A stretch of 20,691 bases of DNA from contig NZ_JBJMIE010000482.1 in assembly GCF_045807065.1 (NCBI RefSeq), forward strand, positions 1-20,691, given 5' to 3'. Positions 7,340 to 14,901 of this stretch are shown here, in pieces (the first letter of the stretch is position 1; the number at the start of each line of letters is the position of its first letter). Position numbers and translations under genes: made by a program. The DNA is from Actinophytocola sp045807065. Its GTDB lineage: Bacteria > Actinomycetota > Actinomycetes > Mycobacteriales > Pseudonocardiaceae. Below the pieces are notes generated by a model. That model was given only the letters and a program-made list of their open reading frames with translations. It was not told where the DNA came from and made no database searches.

Positions 7340-8373
7340 GCGCGGAAGCGGTGGGGGCCGCACCGGTGCACTGGCACGTGTACCGCGGCACGGGCCGGCC
7401 CGGGTTCGTGGCGAAGCTGCCCGACCCGCCGCCCTGGCGGCGTTTCTCGGGTGAGCCGGTGTGCCAGGTGCCGACCGGTGACGGCGGCGAGGCCAACCGG
7501 CACATCGGCGGCACGCCTGGCGCGGGGTGGGTGCCGAGCCCGCGTGAGGTGTCGATGGTCAACGCCGCGATCTACCTGCGGCGGCCGTTGCTGGTGACGG
7601 GCCGGCCGGGGACGGGGAAGTCGAGCCTGGCGTACCTGATCGCGCGTGAGCTGGGGCTCGGTCCGGTGCTGCGTTGGCCGGTCACGTCGCGGACGGCGTT
7701 GAAGGACGGGCTGTACCTGTACGACGCGATCGGGCGGGTGCAGGAGATCAACGCGCGGCAGGGCGAGGAACCCGACATCGGTGAGTTCGTGCACCTGGGC
7801 CCGTTGGGGACGGCGTTGCTGCCGTATGAGCGGCCGCGGGTGCTGTTGGTCGACGAGTTGGACAAGAGCGACATCGACCTGCCCAACGACCTGCTCAACG
7901 TGTTCGAGAACGGTGAGTTCGAGATCGACGAGCTGACCCGGATCGCGGCGCGGCACCCGGAGGTGGCGGTGCTGACCGCGGACCGGGAGGGCTCGGCGGT
8001 GGTGCGGCGCGGGCGGGTGCGGTGTCGCGCGTTCCCGGTCGTGATCATCACGTCGAACGGGGAGCGGGAGTTCCCCGCGCCGTTCCTGCGGCGGTGCCTG
8101 AAGCTGCACGTGGAGCCGCCGACGCCGCAGCAGCTCGGCGCGATGGTGGCCGCGCAGTTCGGCGACACGGACGGGGTCGACATCTCGCGGCTGATCTCGG
8201 AGTTCCTCGCCCGCAGCGAGGAGACCGGCGGCCTGGCGTCCGACCAGCTGCTCAACGCCGTGCACCTGGCGATGGAACTCGCCACGTCCGGCGCCTACCA
8301 ACCGGACGACGACTGGCAGGAACTGCTGACCGCCATCTGGCACCCCCTGACCTCCACCGCGGAGGCTGGATGA
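7336..8373 (+). CDS. MoxR-type AAA+ ATPase of the VMAP ternary system
   Basis: The protein has 345 residues. Walker A is GRPGTGKS (89-96), Walker B VLLVDELDKSD (169-179), sensor 1 IITSNGEREF (237-246), and the arginine-finger segment FLRRC (250-254). The arrangement is that of MoxR AAA+ ATPases, which remodel partner proteins carrying von Willebrand A domains. Residues 1-70 are a Trp/Pro-rich leader that I do not recognise. The start GTG 7336 overlaps the VMAP stop (GTGA) and is preceded by GGGAGG with six bases of spacing. The stop is one base before the next start. These tight junctions and the vWA-like partner directly downstream argue that it works in the same complex. Third codon positions are strikingly GC-rich (about 37 of 40 codons in a stretch I counted). 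Confidence 0.93.
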   Translation: MSAEAVGAAPVHWHVYRGTGRPGFVAKLPDPPPWRRFSGEPVCQVPTGDGGEANRHIGGTPGAGWVPSPREVSMVNAAIYLRRPLLVTGRPGTGKSSLAYLIARELGLGPVLRWPVTSRTALKDGLYLYDAIGRVQEINARQGEEPDIGEFVHLGPLGTALLPYERPRVLLVDELDKSDIDLPNDLLNVFENGEFEIDELTRIAARHPEVAVLTADREGSAVVRRGRVRCRAFPVVIITSNGEREFPAPFLRRCLKLHVEPPTPQQLGAMVAAQFGDTDGVDISRLISEFLARSEETGGLASDQLLNAVHLAMELATSGAYQPDDDWQELLTAIWHPLTSTAEAG

Positions 8374-8374
8374 G

Positions 8375-11300
8375 ATGAGCGGCCTGCCACTGGATGATCC
8401 GCCCGACGGCGGACCTGGCCTGGATTCGGGCGTCATGCCGCATCTGGACGTCCAGGAGGCGGACCAGTCGCGCCTGGCCACGGCGGACCTCGAGTGGCGG
8501 GAGGTCCGCGACGCGCTCTGGCTGGCGGGCACGCTCTCTCCCACGACGCCGCCCGAGCCGCGGCCCGCGCCACCCCCACCCGGGGCGCCCGCGCACCCAC
8601 CGCAACCGCCGCCGACCGCGGTGCGGCCACCCGACGAGCCCCCACCCGTCCCGCCGCCGACCGAACACGCACCGGAACCGGTGCCACGGGCCCAGGACTG
8701 GTCCGTCGGCCGCCCGCACCCCGTGCGCGGGACGGTGTTCGACCGGGGCGTGTCGGCCGCGCCGCTGGTCTGGCCGGCGACCCCGGCACTGCCCAACGGC
8801 CGGTTGATCTCCCGCGCGCTGCGCCCGCTGGCCCGCCGCGCGCAGTCGCCGTGGCGCAAGGAGCTGGACGAGGAGGCCACCGCGGAGCGCGCGGCGCAGG
8901 ACCGGATGTGGCTGCCGGAGTTCCGCCCCGAGCAGTGGCACGAGTTCGAGCTGGTGATCGTGGTGGACACCGCGGGGGCGGCGGAGGTCTGGCAACAGGT
9001 GGTGCGCGAGCTGTGCGACCTCCTGCGGCGGCAGGGCGCGTTCCGCAACCTGCGGGTCCTGCTGCTGAACGGCGCGAGCACCGGTGACGTGGTGCTGCGT
9101 GCCGACGGCGGGGAAGGCGCGGTGACCGGTTGGCGCGACCAGCTGGACCCGACCGGCCGCACGCTGTTCCTGGTGCTGACCGACGGCATCGGCGACGGCT
9201 GGCGCAGCGGTGCCGTGACGCGTGTGCTCGCCTCGTGGGCGAGGCAGACGCCGGTGGCGCTGGTCAACCTGCTCCCGCAGCGGCTGTGGCACCTGAGCCG
9301 CCTGACCCCGCGCCACGTCGCCCTGCGTGCCGCGGCCCCCGGGGTGCCCAACACCCGCCTGCGCGTGCGAGCCGAGGCCGGTCTGTCCATCAAGGACGAC
9401 TCGGCGGTGCCGATTCCCGTGCTGGGTCTGGAGCCCGAGTGGTGGTCGGCGTGGGCGCGCCTGTTCGCCGTCCGGGGCGCCGGCTGGGTGCGCACCACGA
9501 CGGTATTCGTGGAGCCCGACGCGGTGGTGGAGGAACCGGTGGTCGGCCCCCATTCCCCGCAGGAGGAAATCCCCCCGCGGGAACGGGTGCTCAGATTCCG
9601 GACCTTCGCGTCGGTCCCGGCCTTCCAACTGGCCGGCCTACTGGCCGCCGTCCCGCTGTCGTTGCCGACGATAAAGTTGGTGCAAAGAGTCCTCCTGCCC
9701 AGCGCCGACCTTTCCGCGGTGGCGGAGGTGGTACTCGGCGGACTGCTCAGGAAAACCCACTTCCGCCCCGACGACAAAGACGCCGTCGGCTACGAGTTCC
9801 ACAAGGGCGTACGCGAAGAACTCCTGTCCGGCGGCCGCCGGAGCGACACCGTCCGGGTGGCCCGCCTCATCGGCGACTACCTGGGCCAGCGTAACCCGAT
9901 CGTGCGAAATTTCCGGGACGCCCTCACCGACCCCGACAACACTCCCGACCCCGAACCGACGGCGGAGGCGCGCCCGTACATCCGGGTCCAGGAGGCCGTC
10001 TTCCGGGCCTTGTCAGGAGCCTACTCACCCCGAGCGGCCCGACTGCGGAGCAAGCTGCGAAGCCGGCCGGAGGACCCGGATGGACCATCCGGCCCGGAGA
10101 GCGCGAGTGGATCACCCGCCGCTACGATCACCGCGCCTGAATCGTTTCCGCAGCCAGAAGGAATCCCACCGGTGACCGACACAGTTCCGCAGTTATCGGA
10201 TGAAGGAGGCGGCATGACCGCGCCCGAGTCAACTCGTTCAGACGAAAGTGCGCGGACCTTGGCGCGGCAACCGCAGATCTGGGGAGAGGTGCCGCTGCGG
10301 AACCCGGACTTCGTCGGCCGGCAGAATCTTCTCGAGCAACTGCGTGTGCGCCTACTGGAGCCAAGCGACCAGGCTACCGCCGTGCTGCCCGAGGCACTGC
10401 ACGGAATGGGCGGTGTCGGCAAGTCGCAGACCGTCGTGGAATACATCTACCGCCACGCTTCGGAATACGACCTCGTGTGGTGGATTCCGTCCGAGCACCC
10501 CTCGAACATCCGGAAGAGTTTCGTGGACCTCGCGAAGCGACTCGGGATCAACGTGAGCAGCGCGGAGACAGCGGCGCCGGCCGTGCTCGAGACACTGCGC
10601 AGCGGCAAACAGAGCCGCCGCTGGATCCTGGTGTTCGACAACGCCGAAGACCCGGACGCGGTTCGCGGGTTCCTGCCGACCGGCCTCGGTCACGTGGTGG
10701 TCACCTCCCGCAACGCCGACTGGGCCGGCGTGGCCCGCACGGTCGAGGTCGACCTGTTCACCCGCGAGGAGAGCAAGGAACTGTTGCGCCGCAGGGGCGG
10801 TGGGAACATCACCGACAGGGACGCGGACCTCCTCGCCGAGGCCTTGGGCGACCTGCCGCTCGCGGTCGAGCAGGCCGCGTCCTGGCGCGCGCAGACCGGC
10901 ATGCCGGTGCCCGAGTACGTCGATCTGCTGGAGAAGAACAGCGCGGAACTGCTGAAGGCGGGCACCCCGCGCAAGTACGAGATCCCGGTGGCGGCCGCGT
11001 GGAACGTGCCACTGAACCGCCTGAAGGAGGATCGGAGGGGCGCTCTCGAACTGCTGCAGGTGTGCGCGTTCTTCAGCCCGGAACCGATCTCCCGCAGCCT
11101 GTTCACCGGCGTGCGCGGCGCTCCGGTACCCAAGGGCCTGGCAGAAGCACTGAGCGACCCGATCAAGCTGAACACCGCGATCCGCGAGATCAACCGCTAC
11201 AGCCTCGCCAAGATCGACCACAGCCGCAACACCCTCCAACTCCACCGCCTCGTCCAAGCGGTCCTCCGCGATCAAATGGACCGCTCCGATTGGGACGACA

Positions 11301-12754
11301 TGCGTCACTCGGTTCACCTGATGCTCGTCAACGGTGACCCAGGGGATCCGAACAGCAGCGCCAACTGGCCGATCTACGCCGACCTGCTGCCACACGTGAT
11401 CAACTCCCGCGCCGTCGACTGCCGCGACACATGGGTGCGTACCCTCGTCACCAACCTCGTCCGGTATCTGATCAACGCCGGTGACTACCGGGGAGCGCTG
11501 AGTCTGGCGTCGAGTGCGTGGGAGGCTTGGAAAGCTTCGATCGGTGAGACCGAAGTCGACACGCTGGTCATGGGGCGGTATCTCGGCAGCGCCTATTTCC
11601 GTGTGGGACGCATGCAGGACGCTCGTGCGCTCAACAAGCGCGTGTACGAACTGATGCAGGCCCATCTCGGTGAAGACCACGAGGCCACCATTGCCATGGC
11701 TGAAGCCTTCCTTGCCGGGGCCCTGGCCGATGGAGAGTTCACCGCGCTCCGTGATCAGTCGGCGAGCAACTTGGAGCGCGCCCGGCGTGTGTTCGGCGAG
11801 GACGATCCACAAACGCTGAACTACGCCAACAACTACGCCGCCAGACTTCGTCTTACCGGCGAGTACTTCGTGGCCCGGGACCTCGACCAGGAGACCCTGC
11901 GGCGTAGGACGGCGATCCTCGGCGCCACACACGCGGCGACCTTGAACACCCGCAGCGGTTTCGCCATGGACAACCGTGAATGCGGCATGTACGTCGAGGC
12001 CTGTGAGATGCAGGAGGAGACGAGCGTCATCGCCACCGAGGTTCTTGGGCGGGACCACCCCGGCACCATCGGTGGTGACCGGTGCCTCGCGGTGGCACGG
12101 CGCAAGGCCGGGTTGCACGCCAGGGCCATGGAACTCACCGAGGATGTCTACAACCGCTACCGCCTGCGACACGGTGAGCGCCACATCGACACCGTGACCT
12201 CGATGATGGACATGACCACCGAACTCCGGCAGGTGGGTGACCTGGAGAAGTCACTGGACTTCGGGCTCCGCAGCGTTCGCGACTTCGAACATGTCTTCTA
12301 CCCCGAGCACCCGTTCGTCATGATCGCGACGACCAACCTGGCGGTCACCCGACGGCTCATCGGTGATGTGGACGAGGCGCGGAAGCTGAACGAGCGCGCT
12401 GTCACCGGTTTCCTCACCAAACTGGACGAGGATCACCCGTACGTGCTCGTCGCCAAGGCGAACCTGGCGAGTGACCTCGCCGAACTCGGGCAGCTGGAGG
12501 AGGCACGTCAACTCGACGTGGACATCCTGGAGCGAACCACGAGGAAACTGGGACCGGAGCACCCGACCACGCTCGCTATCGCACACAACCTCTCGATCGA
12601 CCTCAACCTGCTCGGCAATCCTGACGAGGCGGCGATCCTGCACACCAAGACGTCGGCCAGCTTCCGCAAGGTCCTTGGCGACGATCACCCAGCCACGCTG
12701 GCCGCCAGCCAAAACGTCAGGGCCAACTGTGATACGGACACCATGCAACTTTGA
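8375..12754 (+). CDS. fxsT: vWA-like (SAV_2336 N-terminal type) / NB-ARC / TPR fusion; C-terminal part is FxsT-like
   Basis: In this 1459-residue protein, residues 55-130 are Pro-rich and disordered. About 140-520 is a SAV_2336-type region with a divergent von Willebrand A fold: VVDTAGA (196-202) sits at the MIDAS and TDG (269-271) at the second metal-site strand. After a linker (560-630) comes an NB-ARC/STAND NTPase: FVGRQ (646-650), Walker A HGMGGVGKS (676-684), Walker B WILVFDNAED (750-759), VVVTSRN, and the GxP motif LGDLPLAVEQA (824-834). From about 1030 to the end there are kinesin-light-chain-type TPRs of about 42 residues, many with the DHPxTL motif. The NB-ARC/TPR half matches FxSxx-COOH system TPR proteins (FxsT). 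A second Shine-Dalgarno plus ATG at 10214 could make the half separately. It is the last gene of the cassette, converging on the HExxH gene. Confidence 0.87.
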   Translation: MSGLPLDDPPDGGPGLDSGVMPHLDVQEADQSRLATADLEWREVRDALWLAGTLSPTTPPEPRPAPPPPGAPAHPPQPPPTAVRPPDEPPPVPPPTEHAPEPVPRAQDWSVGRPHPVRGTVFDRGVSAAPLVWPATPALPNGRLISRALRPLARRAQSPWRKELDEEATAERAAQDRMWLPEFRPEQWHEFELVIVVDTAGAAEVWQQVVRELCDLLRRQGAFRNLRVLLLNGASTGDVVLRADGGEGAVTGWRDQLDPTGRTLFLVLTDGIGDGWRSGAVTRVLASWARQTPVALVNLLPQRLWHLSRLTPRHVALRAAAPGVPNTRLRVRAEAGLSIKDDSAVPIPVLGLEPEWWSAWARLFAVRGAGWVRTTTVFVEPDAVVEEPVVGPHSPQEEIPPRERVLRFRTFASVPAFQLAGLLAAVPLSLPTIKLVQRVLLPSADLSAVAEVVLGGLLRKTHFRPDDKDAVGYEFHKGVREELLSGGRRSDTVRVARLIGDYLGQRNPIVRNFRDALTDPDNTPDPEPTAEARPYIRVQEAVFRALSGAYSPRAARLRSKLRSRPEDPDGPSGPESASGSPAATITAPESFPQPEGIPPVTDTVPQLSDEGGGMTAPESTRSDESARTLARQPQIWGEVPLRNPDFVGRQNLLEQLRVRLLEPSDQATAVLPEALHGMGGVGKSQTVVEYIYRHASEYDLVWWIPSEHPSNIRKSFVDLAKRLGINVSSAETAAPAVLETLRSGKQSRRWILVFDNAEDPDAVRGFLPTGLGHVVVTSRNADWAGVARTVEVDLFTREESKELLRRRGGGNITDRDADLLAEALGDLPLAVEQAASWRAQTGMPVPEYVDLLEKNSAELLKAGTPRKYEIPVAAAWNVPLNRLKEDRRGALELLQVCAFFSPEPISRSLFTGVRGAPVPKGLAEALSDPIKLNTAIREINRYSLAKIDHSRNTLQLHRLVQAVLRDQMDRSDWDDMRHSVHLMLVNGDPGDPNSSANWPIYADLLPHVINSRAVDCRDTWVRTLVTNLVRYLINAGDYRGALSLASSAWEAWKASIGETEVDTLVMGRYLGSAYFRVGRMQDARALNKRVYELMQAHLGEDHEATIAMAEAFLAGALADGEFTALRDQSASNLERARRVFGEDDPQTLNYANNYAARLRLTGEYFVARDLDQETLRRRTAILGATHAATLNTRSGFAMDNRECGMYVEACEMQEETSVIATEVLGRDHPGTIGGDRCLAVARRKAGLHARAMELTEDVYNRYRLRHGERHIDTVTSMMDMTTELRQVGDLEKSLDFGLRSVRDFEHVFYPEHPFVMIATTNLAVTRRLIGDVDEARKLNERAVTGFLTKLDEDHPYVLVAKANLASDLAELGQLEEARQLDVDILERTTRKLGPEHPTTLAIAHNLSIDLNLLGNPDEAAILHTKTSASFRKVLGDDHPATLAASQNVRANCDTDTMQL
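10203..10216 (+). promoter_or_regulatory. Internal Shine-Dalgarno and in-frame ATG at the vWA / NB-ARC junction
   Basis: AAGGAGG at 10203-10209 is followed after four bases by ATG 10214, in frame with the large gene (Met614). A product starting here would have 846 residues and consist of just the NB-ARC and TPR parts, which is about the length I associate with free-standing FxsT proteins. Confidence 0.5.
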
Positions 12755-12776
12755 CCACGTCCTGCGGAACTCGAAT

Positions 12777-12797
12777 CCTCTTTCGAAAGGAAAGAGG
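12777..12797. terminator. Bidirectional hairpin between convergent genes
   Basis: CCTCTTTC-GAAAG-GAAAGAGG is a perfect 8-bp stem with a 5-base loop. It sits in the 61-bp gap between the fxsT-like stop (12754) and the stop of the HExxH gene (12816), where a shared terminator is expected. There is no T tract on either side. Confidence 0.6.
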
Positions 12798-12815
12798 CGC
12801 AGGCCTTCGCTCGGT

Positions 12816-14639
12816 TCAAGCTGATGGGGCACCGACAGGTGGCCCTAGCCAGGTGGACAGTTCGGCTGGCCTAGGCGTTCGTCCGCTGAGTGAGCGAATC
12901 CGGTCGTGCACCGCCACCGTGATCTCGGGGTGGTCGAGCAGTGCGGCCGCATCACTGCCCAGCCCGTGCAGCGCCAAGCCCAAGCCGACCCACGCCTGTT
13001 TGTCGTCAGGTTCCGCGCGTAGCTGGTGTTCGTAGGCGGTCGCCGCGTCCGCGAGGTTGCCCGTGCACAGTGCGACGTCCGCGTGAGGTGTCGTGCTGGG
13101 TAATGTGGCTGGCCGCTGGACCAGGGAGGCGAACAACTCCGGATCGACTGCTTTCGCGTGCAGCAGGATTCGCCGACTGGTTGGCAGGCGTTGCGCGTTC
13201 CCGGTGACGACGGTGGAGCTACCGGAACAAGTAGGAGGTGACGGGGCTCCGTCGAGCCAGGCAGTCGCGAGTAGGTCGACGGTCGTGGCATCCGGTCGAG
13301 CATGACGTAGGCGCCACAGCGCCTGATGGTCGTCGAGCATGGCGTCGACTGTCTCTGACAGCATCGTGTCGACCGGTATCCGCTCACAGGTGCTGAGTCG
13401 CGCGGACACCGCCTCGACCAGTGCCGCGCCGGGCCGGGTCAGGTGTCCGCTCGTCGTCAACGTGTTGATCGCTCGCCGCACCTGTGCCCCGCGGAAGGCG
13501 ATCTCGAACGCGATGCGGCGAGTCTCGTGCTCCTGTGCCGTCAGCTCCTGTGCCAGCCAGAACTCGACACCGCCGGTGAACGCGTAGACGCCGTGCATGA
13601 CGCCGACGAGCGGACGTGGATCATCGCGCCAGGGAGCCAGGTACCGGGCACTGTTGTCGCCGTCGGTAAGTCTCACCAGTGCCAGCACGGCGTTGAGCTT
13701 CGAGTGTTGCATCTCGTGTACAAGTGTCTCGGCGAACTCCGGTGCCGACTGGTTCACGGACAACCCGACTCCGCCGAAGGCCGCCGACGCCGACGCTCCG
13801 ACGGTGTCGGCGTCCGGTTCGATCGGTACGAGCATCCGTAGCCCGGCGGCGAGTTCTCGCGCGTGCCGGGGATGGTTGAGCGTCAGAACGTCCCATGCCT
13901 CGTTGAGCAACTTGTGCCATTCCGCGGAGTCCGAGTCCGTCAGGGCAACCGGCGCCACGGGCTCGTCGAAATCGTGGAACGGGTCCGCGCCGTCGATCCA
14001 GACCTGGAGCGTCACGCCACGGCTGGTGTTCACGTACTGCTCGGTCGGCGTGAACGCGGAGTCCGTGCCGTCCAGGGGAACACTCACCGCAGGACCGACC
14101 AGGATCCGGGAGTTCGCTCCCGCGCAGGAGACTTCCACCGAACCAGCCGGAAACGCCCCTGGCACTCGCAGGTGCCCGACGGTCGGGAGGGAGACGATCC
14201 CGTGCCAGACCGGCACCTGGAGACTGCAGTGGTAGTCGGATCTGATCGCGGCCGCGACGGCGACCAGATGCAGATAGCCGAGTTCCCGCCACGGCGTGGT
14301 CTGGTTCGGCCGCGTGCGGTGCAGAGCACGCGTGAGCCAGACGCCAACGGTCGGGTACAGGAGGATGTCGGCCACCGCTTCGGGATTCCGGCGTTCGGCC
14401 TCGGCGAGCACGCGCCACGCCTCCTCCGGCCGTACCTGCTTGCCCACGGTGGCCGGGTTGTTTCGCAGTTGGTCGAGCAGCGCACGGAAGGCCAGCCGGC
14501 GATAGCTGTGCTGAGTTGCTTCCAGCAGCACCATGCTGTCACCGGTGATGGGGCCGGAGCACAACTGGAGGAACGTAGTTCGAGTCAACCGGTGCGTGGT
14601 CAGCGCTTCTCCCGACAGGTCCTCAGTGACGGCTACCAA
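12816..14639 (-). CDS. HExxH motif-containing putative peptide-modification protein
   Basis: This 607-residue protein has its metal-binding motif HEMQH at 308-312 in ETLVHEMQHSKLNAVLAL (DNA 13704-13718). Its architecture is that of the HExxH domain found at the C-terminus of FxsB radical SAM enzymes or as a separate protein in FxSxx-type clusters: an N-terminal RTTFLQLCSG segment, a middle strand-rich region before the motif, a Trp/Glu-containing helical region after it (VEFWLAQELTAQEHETRR), and a TPR-like tail (ADAATAYEHQLRAEPDD). No radical SAM domain is attached. Related HExxH proteins have, as I recall, been reported as iron/2-oxoglutarate hydroxylases of RiPPs, so proteolysis should not be assumed. 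The start is TTG 14639, overlapping the precursor peptide gene by 17 bases; no upstream ATG or GTG fits better. Codon use is less GC-rich than in the MoxR gene. Confidence 0.85.
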   Translation of the reverse strand: MVAVTEDLSGEALTTHRLTRTTFLQLCSGPITGDSMVLLEATQHSYRRLAFRALLDQLRNNPATVGKQVRPEEAWRVLAEAERRNPEAVADILLYPTVGVWLTRALHRTRPNQTTPWRELGYLHLVAVAAAIRSDYHCSLQVPVWHGIVSLPTVGHLRVPGAFPAGSVEVSCAGANSRILVGPAVSVPLDGTDSAFTPTEQYVNTSRGVTLQVWIDGADPFHDFDEPVAPVALTDSDSAEWHKLLNEAWDVLTLNHPRHARELAAGLRMLVPIEPDADTVGASASAAFGGVGLSVNQSAPEFAETLVHEMQHSKLNAVLALVRLTDGDNSARYLAPWRDDPRPLVGVMHGVYAFTGGVEFWLAQELTAQEHETRRIAFEIAFRGAQVRRAINTLTTSGHLTRPGAALVEAVSARLSTCERIPVDTMLSETVDAMLDDHQALWRLRHARPDATTVDLLATAWLDGAPSPPTCSGSSTVVTGNAQRLPTSRRILLHAKAVDPELFASLVQRPATLPSTTPHADVALCTGNLADAATAYEHQLRAEPDDKQAWVGLGLALHGLGSDAAALLDHPEITVAVHDRIRSLSGRTPRPAELSTWLGPPVGAPSA

Positions 14640-14811
14640 GCGGCGTAGCCTGCACCTGAACTTCGCTTCCGGTGACGTGTTCGGCTGTCGCGTACATCCG
14701 CTCCAGCGCGTCTGCCAGCGCTGATGAGTTCAGGGTGCGCAGTTCGGCCAGTGGGACAGCCGTCAGGTCGACAATGTGGGAGTCGAGATCGGCGTCTGTC
14801 AGGTTTGCCAT
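14623..14811 (-). CDS. FxsA-like RiPP precursor peptide ending in LGSRH
   Basis: The peptide has 62 residues starting at ATG 14811, with an excellent Shine-Dalgarno (GGGGAGG, complement of 14816-14822) four bases upstream. An upstream GTG at 14832 is in frame, but the ribosome site favours the ATG. The central segment IVDLTAVPLAELRTL followed by SSALADALERM is the leader pattern of FxSxx-COOH peptides (FxsA). Instead of Phe-x-Ser-x-x at the C-terminus, it ends Leu-Gly-Ser-Arg-His, that is LxSxx, with the Ser and the two terminal residues in register. The probable target of modification is this tail or the polar stretch before it (HVTGSEVQVQATP). It overlaps the HExxH gene by 17 bases, so both products are probably made from one mRNA. 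Alternative: an unrelated small protein, but the leader match and neighbour argue against that. Confidence 0.72.
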   Translation of the reverse strand: MANLTDADLDSHIVDLTAVPLAELRTLNSSALADALERMYATAEHVTGSEVQVQATPLGSRH

Positions 14812-14815
14812 GCTG

Positions 14816-14822
14816 CCTCCCC
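14816..14822 (-). promoter_or_regulatory. Ribosome binding site deciding the precursor-peptide start
   Basis: Read on the minus strand this is GGGGAGG, four bases before ATG 14811. It lies inside the coding extension that would be needed if GTG 14832 were the start, so it selects the ATG. Confidence 0.7.
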
Positions 14823-14833
14823 GAACTGTCACA

Positions 14834-14871
14834 GATTCAGCTCAATGGTACCTGTTTTTCAACGCTTTCAA
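14834..14871 (-). promoter_or_regulatory. Candidate promoter of the precursor peptide - HExxH operon
   Basis: This short AT-rich stretch separates the PKS stop from the peptide gene. On the minus strand it holds TTGAAA twice (complement of 14866-14871 and 14857-14862). One pairs with TACCAT (14845-14850) at 15 bases, the other with TGAATC (14834-14839) at 17 bases. Neither pair is close to a full consensus. Confidence 0.3.
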
Positions 14872-14877
14872 GGGAGT

Positions 14878-14896
14878 CGGGAGTTGTCCCGTTTTT
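14878..14896 (+). terminator. Small intrinsic-terminator-like hairpin with T5, pointing into the PKS gene
   Basis: CGGGA-GTTG-TCCCG followed directly by TTTTT reads as a terminator only on the plus strand, opposite to all the genes around it. It could stop antisense transcription entering the PKS gene. The stem is only 5 bp. Confidence 0.3.
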
Positions 14897-14901
14897 GCCA
14901 A

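Noticed and set aside
7222..9777. A very long minus-strand open frame opposite the MoxR and vWA genes
   Set aside because: Long antisense frames are expected in high-GC DNA. Its translation is Arg/Ser/Pro-rich without any domain, while the plus strand has Walker motifs and tight gene junctions.
13863..14648. A 261-codon plus-strand frame opposite the HExxH gene
   Set aside because: No recognisable domain; the minus strand carries the HExxH motif and family architecture.
14812..14832. GTG 14832 as the start of the precursor peptide
   Set aside because: The strong GGGGAGG lies within this extension and points to ATG 14811.
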